From positions 1,426,001 to 1,490,000 of the forward strand of contig CATQHW010000002.1 in NCBI GenBank assembly GCA_958296075.1: DNA of 64,000 bases, given 5' to 3'. Shown piece by piece: positions 44,722-54,300 of the stretch. Positions within the stretch are counted from its first letter, which is position 1; every line of letters begins with the position of its first letter. Under the pieces are notes generated by a model, which was not told where the DNA came from, did no database searches, and worked only from the letters and a program-made list of their open reading frames with translations. Source of the DNA: an uncultured Spirochaetia bacterium. GTDB taxonomy: Bacteria; Spirochaetota; Spirochaetia; SZUA-6; Bin103. The position numbers were made by a program, and so were the translations under genes.

Positions 44722-45222
44722 TTGGCGGTCATCCTGGGCATCGATCCCGGACTCGCCGCGACCGGGTACGGGGTGATCCGCGTCGACGGCAGCCGCCTGC
44801 GCCACGTGGCGCACGGCGCGGTCATCACCGAGCCCGAGCAGGACCGCGGCGGCCGCCTGCTGGCGATTCGCGACGCCTTGACCGAGGTGCTGGCGCGTTA
44901 CCGCCCGGATCAGGCCGGCGTGGAGTCGCTGTTCTTCTCGCGCAACGTCCGTTCCGCGCTGCCGGTCGCCGAGGCGCGCGGCGTCATCCTGATGTGTCTG
45001 GCCGACGCCGGGATAGCCTTTGCCGAACACACGCCGCTGCGCGTCAAGCAGGCGGTGCTGGGCCACGGCAACGCCGACAAGCAGCAGATCGGCGCCATGG
45101 TGCGCGTCCTGTTTCGGCTCGGCGCGGACGATCCGCTGCCGCACCACGCGGCCGACGCGCTGGCGGTCGCAGTCTGCCACGCCCATTCCGCGCCGCTGGA
45201 AGAACGAGCGAAAACGCGCTGA
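44722..45222 (+). CDS. ruvC: Holliday junction resolvase RuvC
   Basis: A 166-aa RuvC. The catalytic acidic residues are in GIDPGLAATGYGVI, GVESLFFSRNVRSAL and HHAADALAVAVCH. It cuts Holliday junctions together with RuvAB. The start is TTG at 44722, right before the first strand. It lies 30 bases after yebC and eight before ruvA. Confidence 0.95.
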   Translation: MAVILGIDPGLAATGYGVIRVDGSRLRHVAHGAVITEPEQDRGGRLLAIRDALTEVLARYRPDQAGVESLFFSRNVRSALPVAEARGVILMCLADAGIAFAEHTPLRVKQAVLGHGNADKQQIGAMVRVLFRLGADDPLPHHAADALAVAVCHAHSAPLEERAKTR

Positions 45223-45230
45223 ACGACGAA

Positions 45231-45815
45231 GTGTACAACAGCCTGACCGGTACGGTCACCTTCAAGGACCGCGAGCGACTGCACCTGACGCTGGCCGGGG
45301 TAGAGTGGGACTTGGCGATCTCCGGCAGCACCGCGGACGGGCTTCCGGAGCGCGGATCGGAAGCCAAGGTGTTCACGTTTCTGTACCACCGTGAAGACGC
45401 GATGAGGCTCTACGGCTTTGCGTCGGCCGCCGAGCGCGAGCTCTTCCTCAACCTGCTGCAGGTCAACGGCGTCGGCCCGCGCCTGATCATGCGCATGCTG
45501 TCGGCGGCTACCGAACGCGACATCCGCGCCGCCGTGCAGGCCGGTGACGCCGACGCGCTGGCCCGCGTTCCGGGACTGGGCGCCAAGAGCGCGCAGAAGA
45601 TCATCCTGGCGCTGCGCGGCAAGTTGCCGGCCGCGCAGGCGGCGGCCGGGGTGGAGACCGAGCTGGTCAAAGCGTTGACCGGTATGGGCTTCAGCCAGCG
45701 GGAAGCGGCCAAGGCGGTCGCCGCCGCGGTACAGGCGTCCGACCGGCAGGACGGCGCCCATGACGAAGCGTTCCTGCTGCGCGCCGCCATTCAGCTCCTG
45801 GGCGCGTCACGGTGA
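45231..45815 (+). CDS. ruvA: Holliday junction branch migration protein RuvA
   Basis: A 194-aa RuvA from GTG 45231, whose first residues (Y-N-SLTGTVTF) match the family start. It has the OB-fold, two helix-hairpin-helix motifs (LLQVNGVGPRLIMRML and LARVPGLGAKSAQKIILAL) and the C-terminal RuvB-binding domain (LVKALTGMGFSQREAAKAV). It binds the junction and recruits RuvB. The stop overlaps the ruvB GTG. Confidence 0.94.
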   Translation: MYNSLTGTVTFKDRERLHLTLAGVEWDLAISGSTADGLPERGSEAKVFTFLYHREDAMRLYGFASAAERELFLNLLQVNGVGPRLIMRMLSAATERDIRAAVQAGDADALARVPGLGAKSAQKIILALRGKLPAAQAAAGVETELVKALTGMGFSQREAAKAVAAAVQASDRQDGAHDEAFLLRAAIQLLGASR

Positions 45816-46873
45816 GCGACCGCATCGTGTCGGCGCTGGCCGGCGGCGGCGACGACCTCGACGGCGAAGAGGTACGGCTGCGGCCGCGCCTGCTGGCCGA
45901 CTTCATCGGCCAGAAGCAGCTCCGCGAGAACCTGCGCGTGTTCGTGAGCGCCGCCCGCGACCGCGGCGAAGCGCTCGATCACGTCTTCTTCTCCGGGCCG
46001 CCGGGGCTGGGCAAGACGACGCTGGCGGCGATCGTCGCCAACGAGCTCCGCGTCGAGTTCCGCAGCACGTCCGCGCCCGCCCTGGAGAAGACCTCGGATG
46101 TGGTGGCGATCCTTACCAGTCTGGGCCGGCACCACGTCTTCTTCATCGACGAGATCCACCGGCTGCGGCCGCCGATCGAGGAGCTGCTGTATACGGCGAT
46201 GGAGGACTACGAGGTCGACGTCGTCATCGGCGAGGGTCCGAGCGCCCGCACCATCAAGATCTCGCTGCCCCGCTTCACGCTGATCGGCGCCACCACCAAG
46301 ACCGGGCTGGTGTCGGCCCCGCTCTATTCGCGATTCGGCATCACCGCACGGCTCGACCTGTACGACCAGGAGGAACTGGAGCAGATCGTCGACCGGTGCG
46401 CGGTTCTGCTGTCGATGGAGCTGGCGCCGGAGGTGGGGACGCGGCTGGCGCGCAGCGCCCGCGGCACCCCGCGCGTGGCGATCCGGCTGGTGCGGCGGAT
46501 GCGGGATTACGCGCAGGTGTGGGGCGACGGCACGCTGACCGGCGCGATCGTCGACCGGGGCCTGCGCGCGCTGGGAATCGATCACTACGGGCTCGACCGT
46601 ACCGATCGCGAGATCCTGTCGATCATCGTCGACCGCTACGGGGGCGGCCCGGTCGGCGTGGAAACGCTGGCGATCTCGCTGGGAGAGACGGCGGACACGG
46701 TGGAGGACGTGTACGAGCCGTTCCTGGTGCAGAGCGGCTTCCTGAAGCGGACCGCCCGCGGGCGGGTGGTGACCGATCTGGCCCTGCAGCACGTCAGGGA
46801 TTCCACTTCCATTTCCGCACAGGCCATTTCCGAACAGGAGGGCACCGGTGCTCGCCCGGGACTTCTCTTTTGA
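45812..46873 (+). CDS. ruvB: Holliday junction branch migration helicase RuvB
   Basis: A 353-aa AAA+ motor: LRPRLLADFIGQKQLRENL, Walker A GPPGLGKTTLA, Walker B VFFIDEIHRL, sensor 1 LIGATTKTGLVSAPLYSRF and the C-terminal winged helix. GTG 45812 overlaps the ruvA stop. The last 20 residues (after LALQHV) are a non-conserved extension covering the queA ribosome site; the 26-base overlap with queA is notable. Confidence 0.96.
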   Translation: MSDRIVSALAGGGDDLDGEEVRLRPRLLADFIGQKQLRENLRVFVSAARDRGEALDHVFFSGPPGLGKTTLAAIVANELRVEFRSTSAPALEKTSDVVAILTSLGRHHVFFIDEIHRLRPPIEELLYTAMEDYEVDVVIGEGPSARTIKISLPRFTLIGATTKTGLVSAPLYSRFGITARLDLYDQEELEQIVDRCAVLLSMELAPEVGTRLARSARGTPRVAIRLVRRMRDYAQVWGDGTLTGAIVDRGLRALGIDHYGLDRTDREILSIIVDRYGGGPVGVETLAISLGETADTVEDVYEPFLVQSGFLKRTARGRVVTDLALQHVRDSTSISAQAISEQEGTGARPGLLF

Positions 46874-47876
46874 GGTGCCGTCCCGGCTCATCGCGCGGCG
46901 GCCGGCCGCCCGCCGCGGTGGCGAACGCCTGTTGGTCCTGGACCGCGCGCGCGCCGGCAACCGCCACGCCACCATGGCCGAGCTGCCGGACCTGCTGCCG
47001 GCCGGCTCGGTGCTGGTGCTCAACGACTCGCGCGTGCGCAAGGCGCGCATTCACGGATCGTCCGAGAACGGCGGCTCGGTGGAGCTGGTCTTCCTGGAGG
47101 AGATCGGCCCCGGACGCTGGCGCGCGCTGGCGCGGCGGGCGCGGCGCCAGCGCGTCGGCAAGCGGCTGCTCCTGCCGGACGGCGTGCAGGCGCGCGTGGT
47201 CGCCGCCGACGCCGACGCGCGCGAGTTGGAGCTCCACCCGCCGGTCGGGGAGGACTACTTCGAACGGCACGGCGCCATGCCGCTGCCGCCGTACATCGAA
47301 CGCGCGCCGGATGCGGATGACGACGAGCGCTACCAGACCGTCTACGCGCGGGAGTTCGGCTCGGCGGCAGCGCCGACCGCCGGACTCCATCTCACGCCCG
47401 ACCTGCTCGAGGCGATGCGGGCGCGCGGCATCGACATCCAGTACGTGACGCTGCACATCGGTCCCGGCACCTTCCAGCCGGTCCGCACCGAGCGGCTGGA
47501 GGATCACCGCATGCACGAGGAGTCGGTGGCGCTGAACGCGCAGGCCGCGGCGGCGATCGAGGCGGCGCGGCGCGACCGGCGGGAGGTGATCGCGGTCGGC
47601 ACCACCGTGGTGCGGGCGCTCGAGTCGCGGGCCGCGGCCGGTCGCCGGGCCGGCGCGGTGACGCCCGGCCGGTGGCGTACCGGCCTGTTCATCCGGCCGG
47701 GACACCGCTTCCGGGTGGTGACGCGGCTGCTCACCAATCTGCACACCCCCGGCTCGACGCTGGTAGCCCTGGTGGCAGCCTTTGCCGGCCGCGAACGGCT
47801 GCTCGATGCGTACCGGGAAGCGGTAGCGCACGACTACCGGTTCTTCTCCTACGGCGACGCCATGCTGATCCTGTAA
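46848..47876 (+). CDS. queA: S-adenosylmethionine:tRNA ribosyltransferase-isomerase QueA
   Basis: A 342-aa QueA: ARDFSFEVPSRLIARRPAARR, VLNDSRVRKARI, HGAMPLPPYIER, GSAAAPTAGLHLTPDL, TLHIGPGTFQPVR, and NLHTPGSTLVALVAAFAG. It transfers ribosyl from SAM to the tRNA wobble base in making queuosine. The start is GTG with GGAGGG about seven bases before. It is the last gene of the yebC operon; ruvB-queA adjacency is also known in Borrelia. Confidence 0.95.
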   Translation: MLARDFSFEVPSRLIARRPAARRGGERLLVLDRARAGNRHATMAELPDLLPAGSVLVLNDSRVRKARIHGSSENGGSVELVFLEEIGPGRWRALARRARRQRVGKRLLLPDGVQARVVAADADARELELHPPVGEDYFERHGAMPLPPYIERAPDADDDERYQTVYAREFGSAAAPTAGLHLTPDLLEAMRARGIDIQYVTLHIGPGTFQPVRTERLEDHRMHEESVALNAQAAAAIEAARRDRREVIAVGTTVVRALESRAAAGRRAGAVTPGRWRTGLFIRPGHRFRVVTRLLTNLHTPGSTLVALVAAFAGRERLLDAYREAVAHDYRFFSYGDAMLIL

Positions 47877-47923
47877 CGATGTCCGCCGCCAGTGGTTGGG
47901 AGTATGGAGATGGGTGCCGCAGC

Positions 47924-47939
47924 GAGGCGGAAGCCTCGG
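47924..47939. other. GC-rich hairpin with GNRA-type loop in a convergent gap
   Basis: cgaggc (47924-47929) pairs with gcctcg (47934-47939) around GGAA. It lies in the 115-bp gap between queA and tmk, which converge. It could end either transcript, but no T-run flanks it. Confidence 0.35.
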
Positions 47940-47991
47940 CTCTGACGCCGCGGTGGGGGGTGACGCGCGGCCGGCCGGCGCCGCGAAGCGA

Positions 47992-48624
47992 TCAATCGAT
48001 GCCGAAGAGCGGCCAGAGATGGGCGAAGACCTCCTCCGGGGCGCCGTCGCCGTCGATCCGGTGCACCGTCACGCCGCGCGCCTGCAGCCGGTCGAGGGCG
48101 GCGTCATAGGCGGCGAGCAGTCGCCGCTGGGTGGCGATCCCGTCGAATCGCTGCCACCCGGCGCCCCGCGCGCGCAGCCGTCGCTGGCACAACGCGACCG
48201 GGGTGTTGAGAAACACCACGCGTTCGGGCAGCGCGGCGGTATCGTTGACCGCCTCGACGTATTCGGGACGGACCTCGAGTCCCTGGTACGCCAAGCTCGA
48301 CGCGATGCACCGATCGCTGATCACCAGATCGCCGGCGGCGCGGTGTTCGATGATGCCGCCCGCGCCGTGGCAATGCTCGGCCCGGTCGGCGGCGAACAGC
48401 AGCGTGAACGCCGTACCGGAAATCGGCCGGCGCGACGCCAGCAGCGCGCGGATGAGCTGCCCGATCGGCCCGTCGGTCGGCTCGCGCGTGCGGAAGTGAG
48501 GCACGCCGCGCACGCGCAGTCGGCCGGCGGCCAGCGCCACCTGCGTCGTGGCGCCGGCGCCGTCGAGCCCTTCGACCGCGACGAATCCCGGCAAGATGCG
48601 TGCCTGCGAGTTCTGCTCCGCCAC
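47992..48624 (-). CDS. tmk: thymidylate kinase with altered Walker A
   Basis: A 210-aa dTMP kinase by overall pattern: FVAVEGLDGAGATTQ, TREPTDGPIGQLIR, LLFAADRAEH, and SDRCIASSLAYQGL (the DR-x-xxS-xAYQG motif). The P-loop normally reads GxDGAGKTTQ; here Ala25 (codon GCC) takes the place of the lysine that contacts phosphates. Non-lysine P-loops are not unheard of in this family in spirochaetes, as far as I recall with Thr. Whether it still makes dTDP from dTMP is open. It runs opposite to queA. Confidence 0.88.
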   Translation of the reverse strand: MAEQNSQARILPGFVAVEGLDGAGATTQVALAAGRLRVRGVPHFRTREPTDGPIGQLIRALLASRRPISGTAFTLLFAADRAEHCHGAGGIIEHRAAGDLVISDRCIASSLAYQGLEVRPEYVEAVNDTAALPERVVFLNTPVALCQRRLRARGAGWQRFDGIATQRRLLAAYDAALDRLQARGVTVHRIDGDGAPEEVFAHLWPLFGID

Positions 48625-48631
48625 TGTGCGG

Positions 48632-48659
48632 TTGCCGCTTTGGCCCTTCGCGCTATGAT
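48632..48659 (+). promoter_or_regulatory. candidate promoter of the exbB-tonB-tamB-bamA run
   Basis: TTGCCG (48632-48637), a 16-base spacer and TATGAT (48654-48659) lie between tmk and the first gene of the long plus-strand run. The -10 box overlaps an in-frame ATG at 48655, which argues for the later ATG 48673 as start. Confidence 0.45.
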
Positions 48660-48672
48660 CGCGCCGATCGCC

Positions 48673-49179
48673 ATGGTTGGACCGGTTACCGTAACATTAT
48701 CCGAATGCCGCCGCCGTGTCGCCGTGCTGGTGTGGCTGCTGGTCGCGCTCGCCGTGCGCGCCCAGGAGACGGACGCGCCGTCGGTCCGGGAAAGCCCGGC
48801 CCGCATTCCCGACATCGTCATCACCGGCGCCGACGCGATCATCATCGTGCCGCCGCTGCCGGTGCTGCCCGGCGGCGGCATACCGGTGCCGCCGGTCGAA
48901 CTGGCCCCGATACGGTTTCGGCCGTCGCCGGCCGATTGCGCGCCGCCGGCCGGCGGCGCGGCCGGCCGACCGGAGCTCTGCGAGCCGCCGGCGCTGATGA
49001 GGCTGCAGCCGTTCTTCCTTTTCGGGGCGCCGCCGCGACCGGCGATGGGCGACCTGGGTGTCCGCTACCCGGCGCCGGACCGTGCCGACGCCGGCAATGA
49101 CCGGGACGGCATCGACGGGGCGAGGAATGACGGCGCCGGCAACGACCGGGCGGCTCGGAACGAGGGGAGGGACCAGTGA
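48673..49179 (+). CDS. small secreted proline-rich protein of unknown function
   Basis: A 168-aa protein not recognised. It has a signal peptide (VAVLVWLLVALAVRAQE), then VITGADAIIIVPPLPVLPGGG, a Pro-rich stretch, two cysteines about 17 residues apart (SPADCAPP, PELCEPP) that could form a disulfide, and an Asn/Asp/Gly/Arg-rich tail of low complexity. The stop overlaps the exbB start (GTGA), so it is coupled to the energy-transducing genes and may be a periplasmic partner of that complex, by position only. ATG 48655 is an alternative start. Confidence 0.6.
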   Translation: MVGPVTVTLSECRRRVAVLVWLLVALAVRAQETDAPSVRESPARIPDIVITGADAIIIVPPLPVLPGGGIPVPPVELAPIRFRPSPADCAPPAGGAAGRPELCEPPALMRLQPFFLFGAPPRPAMGDLGVRYPAPDRADAGNDRDGIDGARNDGAGNDRAARNEGRDQ

Positions 49180-49796
49180 TCGAGTTCATCTTGCGCGGTG
49201 GGGTATTCCTGTGGCCGATCGGCCTGCTGTCGGTCGCGGCCCTGTACCTGATAATTGAGCGGGCGATCTTCTTCCTGCAGTCGCGGCCTGCGCCGCCGCT
49301 CCAGCGGGCGTTGAATGATTTCCTGGGCGGAGAGCCGCCGGTCGATCTGCGGGAGACGTTGGCCGAGAGCAACGCGCCGGAGGCGATGCTGGCGCAGGTC
49401 GGGCTGGACGCCGAGGGGGCGGACGCCGGCGACGCGCACCGCCGGCTGGAGCGGGCGCTGCTGGAGGTGGTCGCCTCCATGGAGCATAACGTGGCGCCGC
49501 TTGCGAGCATCGCCAACGTAGCGACCCACTTGGGCCTGCTGGGTACGGTGGTCGGCATGATCGGCGCCTTCATCGGCATGGGCGGAGTCGCGACCGCGGA
49601 CATGACCGGGCTGACGCAGGGCATCTCCCAGGCGCTAGTCACCACCGCCGCCGGCCTGGGCGTCGCCGTGCCGGCGTCGTTCTTCCACCACCTGTACGCC
49701 AACCACGTGAAGAAGCGCATCGCGGAGTTGAACGTCACCACCTCCGAGCTCGAGTCGCTGGTGGTGGCCGCGGCCGCTCCCGAGCCGGGACGGTGA
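49176..49796 (+). CDS. exbB: ExbB/TolQ-type proton-channel protein
   Basis: A 206-aa MotA/TolQ/ExbB-family protein with three membrane helices: [25 protein letters not shown]-like TM1, then [21 protein letters not shown] and [13 protein letters not shown]-type TM2-TM3. It forms the pentamer that uses the proton gradient with ExbD. GTG 49176. The order ExbB-ExbD-TonB shows it is an ExbB and not a flagellar MotA. Confidence 0.9.
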   Translation: MIEFILRGGVFLWPIGLLSVAALYLIIERAIFFLQSRPAPPLQRALNDFLGGEPPVDLRETLAESNAPEAMLAQVGLDAEGADAGDAHRRLERALLEVVASMEHNVAPLASIANVATHLGLLGTVVGMIGAFIGMGGVATADMTGLTQGISQALVTTAAGLGVAVPASFFHHLYANHVKKRIAELNVTTSELESLVVAAAAPEPGR

Positions 49797-50221
49797 GCGA
49801 GCGGCGCGGCATCCGGGTGACCGGCAGCGATCTGGGAGCGTCGGCCGCCCTGCCGCTCACGGCGCTGATCGACGTCATCTTCCTGGTCGTCATCTTCTTC
49901 ATGATCAACGCCGCGTTCGCGGTGACCTCGCAGATTCCGGTCGAGCTGCCGGACGAACCGGGAGACGCCATCTCCGGCAGCCGCGCGGTCGTGGTCACCA
50001 TCGACGCGGCCGGCCTGATCTACGTGAACGAACAGCCGGTCTACGTGGAGGAGCTGGTCGACGTGCTGGGCGCCAGGCGCGAGCAGGACCCCGACCTCGC
50101 CGTGTTCGTGAGCGCCGACGCCGCGCTGCCGTATCAGATCCTGATCGACGTCCTCGGCGCGGTGCGCGCATCTGGAGTCACGGCGCTCTCCCTGGTGACC
50201 GATCCGGCTTCGACGCCGTGA
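49793..50221 (+). CDS. exbD: ExbD/TolR-type biopolymer transport protein
   Basis: A 142-aa protein with one N-terminal membrane helix, [20 protein letters not shown], holding the conserved proton-carrying Asp. It has a periplasmic domain typical of ExbD ([18 protein letters not shown]). It sits in the ExbB pore. GTG 49793 overlaps the exbB stop and its own TGA overlaps the tonB GTG. Confidence 0.92.
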   Translation: MSERRGIRVTGSDLGASAALPLTALIDVIFLVVIFFMINAAFAVTSQIPVELPDEPGDAISGSRAVVVTIDAAGLIYVNEQPVYVEELVDVLGARREQDPDLAVFVSADAALPYQILIDVLGAVRASGVTALSLVTDPASTP

Positions 50222-51330
50222 AGGGCCTGCGCCGGCCGGCGTCGTTCGCCGTGTCGGTGGCATTGCACTCCGCCGTACTGATCATCGCCTCGCGCCTGCC
50301 GATGCCGCTGCCGCGCGAGACGGTGATCGCCGTGGAGCTGGTCGCGGCGGTGCCGGCGGGGGCGGCGTTGACCGGCAGCCCAGCGCCCGCCGAGGAGCCG
50401 GTGGAGGAGCCCGACTCGCCGCCGGCGCCGGAGTTGCTCGATGAACCGGAACCGCAGCCAGAACCCGAACCGGAACCACAGCCAGAACCCGAACCGGAAC
50501 CGCAGCCAGAACCCGAACCGGAACCACAGCCAGAACCCGAACCGGAACCACAGCCAGAGCCCGAACCGGAACCGCAGCCAGAACCCGAACCGGAACCACA
50601 GCCAGAACCCGAACCGGAACCACAGCCAGAACCCGAACCGGAACCACAGCCAGAGCCCGAACCGGAACCACAGCCAGAGCCCGAACCGGAACCGCAGCCA
50701 GAACCCGAACCGGAACCGCAGCCAGAACCCGAACCGGAACCACAGCCAGAACCCGAACCGGAACCACAACCAGAACCCGAACCGGAACCACAACCAGAAC
50801 CCGAACCGCCGCCGGAGCCCAAGGTCGACCTGTCGGCGCTGGCCAGGGACGCCGCCGCCAAGGCCGCGGCCGACCTCACCACCCCATTCCGGGCGCCTTC
50901 GGTACCGATTCCGGACACGACGCCGCCATGGACCTCGGAGATGTCCGTGCCGCTGCCCACCGAGGACGACACGATCGGCCTGGCGGACGCGGCGCTGAAC
51001 CGCTCGCTCGCCCCGCTGCCGGGCGCTTCGGCCGGCGGGGACCGGGTGCGGACGTACCGGTGCCCGGAGCCGAGCGGGTACCTGCAGGACGGGAACTACC
51101 CGGAACGGATGGCGCGGGAAGGAACCGCGGTCGTCGTCGACGTGACCATCACGGTCAACGCGCGCGGCGCCGTCACCGCAGCCTCGATCGAGGCGGATGA
51201 CGAGTCCGGCTTCCCGACGATCGACATCGCCGCGCTGCAGGTGGCGCGCGCGTGCCGGTTCGACGCGAAACTCGGCGCTCCCGACGTGCGCCGGCTCGTG
51301 CCGATCACCTTCGACCCGCGCCGGCGCTGA
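50218..51330 (+). CDS. tonB: TonB-like energy transducer with very long Glu-Pro/Gln-Pro spacer
   Basis: A 370-aa TonB: N-terminal membrane helix ([18 protein letters not shown], with the His typical of TonB), a spacer that from residue 76 to 195 is 15 copies of EPEPQPEP, and a C-terminal TonB domain ([33 protein letters not shown]). It couples the ExbBD motor to an outer-membrane client. The client here is unknown; the genes directly behind it encode TamB and BamA. Two cysteines in the C-terminal domain may bond. Confidence 0.88.
   Translation: MKGLRRPASFAVSVALHSAVLIIASRLPMPLPRETVIAVELVAAVPAGAALTGSPAPAEEPVEEPDSPPAPELLDEPEPQPEPEPEPQPEPEPEPQPEPEPEPQPEPEPEPQPEPEPEPQPEPEPEPQPEPEPEPQPEPEPEPQPEPEPEPQPEPEPEPQPEPEPEPQPEPEPEPQPEPEPEPQPEPEPEPQPEPEPPPEPKVDLSALARDAAAKAAADLTTPFRAPSVPIPDTTPPWTSEMSVPLPTEDDTIGLADAALNRSLAPLPGASAGGDRVRTYRCPEPSGYLQDGNYPERMAREGTAVVVDVTITVNARGAVTAASIEADDESGFPTIDIAALQVARACRFDAKLGAPDVRRLVPITFDPRRR
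50443..50802 (+). repeat. 15 exact-length 24-bp tandem repeats in tonB
   Basis: The unit gaaccggaaccacagccagaa+ccc recurs 15 times without a length change, coding the octapeptide EPEPQPEP. Units differ only by synonymous changes (ccg/cca in the fourth codon, gaa/gag in the seventh, cag/caa in the fifth). Repeat number changes would keep the frame. Confidence 0.95.
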
Positions 51331-54300
51331 TGGGCGCCCGAGGTCGCCGGCGTCTTCCCCGCGGGACGGTCATCGCCATCGAGATCGCGGTGTTCGCCAG
51401 CCTGTTCGCCGCGGTCCTGTTCGGCCTCAACTACGCGCGCGAGCGACTCGACCGGATGGTCGGGCAACTGAAGGAGCAGGTATCCGGTCAGGTCGCCGAG
51501 CGCCTGGGAGCGCGGGTGCGTTACGGAACCGTGGCCCCGTCGGCGTTGCGCGCCCTGCAGGTCACCGATCTGGAGTTGGTCACCGAAGCGGGCGACAAGC
51601 TGCTGTTCGTGCGCCGCCTGCGGGTTCACTACTCGCTGCGCACGTTGCTCAACACGCGCAGCGCGGTCGACGCCGTGAACCGGGTCGAGATGACCGGCGT
51701 CGTCGTGGACATCCACCTGCCGCGCGACGAGGTCCCGGTGCTGGCCGCGTTCGGCGGACTCGGCGCTGCGGCCGACGGCGGCGCGGGCAACGGCGTGCTG
51801 CCGTGGCCGCTCGACATCTCCGATGCGAGCGTGACCGTCATTACCGGCGCCGGCAGCGTGCGCCTGGACGAGCTCTCCCTGCGGCTGGAGCCGGACGCGC
51901 GGCCCGACGGCGATCGCCTCCGCCTGGTCGACGGCCGCGCCCGTCTCAAGGCAGCCCTGGCCGACGTGGGCGGACACGCCGCGCAACTCGATACCCGCAT
52001 TCGCGCCGACGGGAGCCTGGGACCGGGGCAGGTGGCCGAGGCGACCGTGCGGCTGGGCGAGGTGCGGACCACCTTCGGCACGCTGGCCGCCCGCGACGTG
52101 CAGGCCGCCTGGGACGGGAAGGCGATCTTCCTGCAGACGCCGCAGGGCGACGCCGGGCCCGATCTGGCGCTCAGGATCGATCCGCAGCAGGGGCTGCTGC
52201 GGATCGGCGCCCAGGTGCAGGACCTGCGCCCGATCGACGTCTTCCGGCCGTCCGGTCCCCTGCAGCACCTGCTTCCCTGGTTCGAGGCGACCGTGAGCGG
52301 CGGGGCCGCCGTCAACGTCGATGCCGCCGGCGGCGTCGACTACACGGCCACGATCCAGGTCGCCTCGTCGCCCGAGCCCCTCACCGAGCTGCTGGGCGTC
52401 CCCGTGGAGGGGGAGGTGACCGTGCGGGGAGACGCGACGGTCGCCAACGTTGCGCCGCTCGTCGTGCGCACGGCCGCCGGCGCCGTCCGGTTCGACGGAT
52501 CGATCGACCTGGCGGCCGGCCGCGCCGCCGGACGGCTGGCGGCGACCGATCTCGACCTGGACGGGCGCCCGGTCAGCGCCGCCGCCGAGGTGGTGGCCGA
52601 CATTCCGGCGGCGCGGCTGACGCTGCGCGACGGCGTGCTGGGGATCGGCTCCCTCACCACCGGCGGGGTAACCGGCAGCGTCGCCCTGACCGGTAGCGCC
52701 GCCGGCGACGGCGCCGATGCACCGTCGCTGCGGCTCGATCTGGCAGCCATCCTGCCGGAGTCGCCCGACGGGCGGACCACCGCGGCCGGATCGCTCACCC
52801 TGGGCGCGCAGCCCGCGTTCGCCGGCAGCGTCCGCTTCCAGGAGGTGAACGCCGGCGTCCTGTATCGATGGCTGCAGCCGGGCGATCGGGCCGATCCGGC
52901 CGCCGCGGAGATGGCTGACGGGCTGGTCGTCAGCGCGCAGCTGAAAGGTTCGGCCGATCCGGACCGGCTCGCCATCGACGTCGTCGCCGCCTCCGTGACC
53001 GAGGTGGACGGCCCGCTGCGCGTCCGCTTCAACGCGGCGGTGTCGCGCGAATCGGCGCAGATCGCCGACCTCGACCTGGCGGCAGGCGATTCGTTTCGCG
53101 CCGTTGGCAGCGCCGAGGTCGGCGCCGACCGCCTGTCGTTCACTGGACGGATCGATCTCGACGGCGAGCCGCTGCCGGGCACCTTCCACCTGCAGGCGGG
53201 CGACGGACTCACGGTGCGCGGCCCGTTCGACCTGCAACTGCAACTGTGGCCCGGCGAGCGGCTGCGGCCGACCGACGTGCTGCCGCGCATCGTGGCGGCG
53301 AACGACGGGCAACCGACGCCCTTCCGTCTCAGCGCGGCCGGCTATCCGCTCCCGGCGCTAAGCGACGGCGCGACGGCCGCCGTCGAGCTCGCCGGCACGG
53401 TGGGGTACCCGCCGGCGCTGCTGGCGGGACTCGGTCCCGGCGCGGAGCTCGATCTGGCCGCCGCCGGCCTCGACCTGACCGATTCGCGTCTGGTCGTGCG
53501 GGACCTGCCGATCGGCGACCTGCCGAACCGGCTGGAGATCGACTTCTCTTTCGCCGGCGACCTGCTCACCGCCGACCGATTTCGCTTCACGAACCGGTAC
53601 TTCGCGGATCGCGAGACGGCGGTCACCGGTGACGGCGTCCTGCGCGTGACGACGCGGGACGGGCTGGGCGCTGCCGGACGGCTGCTGCTGCAGGTTGGGC
53701 AGGAGCGGTACGAAGCGGCGGTCTCGATCGCCGCCGGCGAGCTGGAGCTCGACGCCGACGTGCAGCGCCTGCCGCTCGATCGGCTCGCGGCGCTGCCGTT
53801 CTCCGGCACCGCCTCCGGCCGGATACGCCTGAGCGGACCGATCGCGCAGCCGGTGATCAGCGCGGAGATGACCTCCTCCGACATCCTCCTGAACGAGGAC
53901 TACCTGACGCTGGCGGCGGCCGGCACGTACGACGGCACGAGCCTCACGATCGGCGATCTGGCGGTCGACTATCAGGACCACCGCGTCCGCGGCGTAACGG
54001 GCAGCGTCGACCCGACGAGCGGGATGGTCGCGCTGCAGGGCAGCTACGAAGGGGAGTATCTGGGCCGGCCGATGGCGATGGACCTGGCCGTAACCGGGAC
54101 CGGGACGTTCGCCGCCGACCCCGCGGCCGACCGCGCGCTGCTCACGGAAGCTGCGGTGACCGTGGCGGCGACCGCGGTCACGATCGGCGGCCAGAACCGG
54201 GCTCCCTGGGACGCTCAGGTTCGCTGGCGGGACGGCGGTCTGGCCTTCGCGGGCGGTCCGCTCGACGGCCTGTCCGGGACGCTGTCGCCCGATGGGAGCT

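Noticed and set aside
44703-45230. Extended frame upstream of ruvA
   Set aside because: It overlaps the whole of ruvC in another frame and shows no homology; ruvA starts at GTG 45231.
49176-49796. ExbB considered as flagellar stator MotA, given the FliG-like gene elsewhere
   Set aside because: It is followed by ExbD and TonB, has three helices and lacks the long cytoplasmic loop of MotA.
50134-50793. Long antisense reading frame of alternating Phe/Trp/Arg opposite the tonB repeat
   Set aside because: It is only the complement of the GAACCG repeat; the composition is impossible for a normal protein and it has no start context.
50443-50802. Repeat array considered as a CRISPR
   Set aside because: The units are directly adjacent with no spacers and keep a TonB reading frame.
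51197-52696. 499-codon plus-strand open frame inside tamB
   Set aside because: Arg/Gly/Ala-rich translation typical of an off-frame reading in high-GC DNA; tamB in the other frame is clear.
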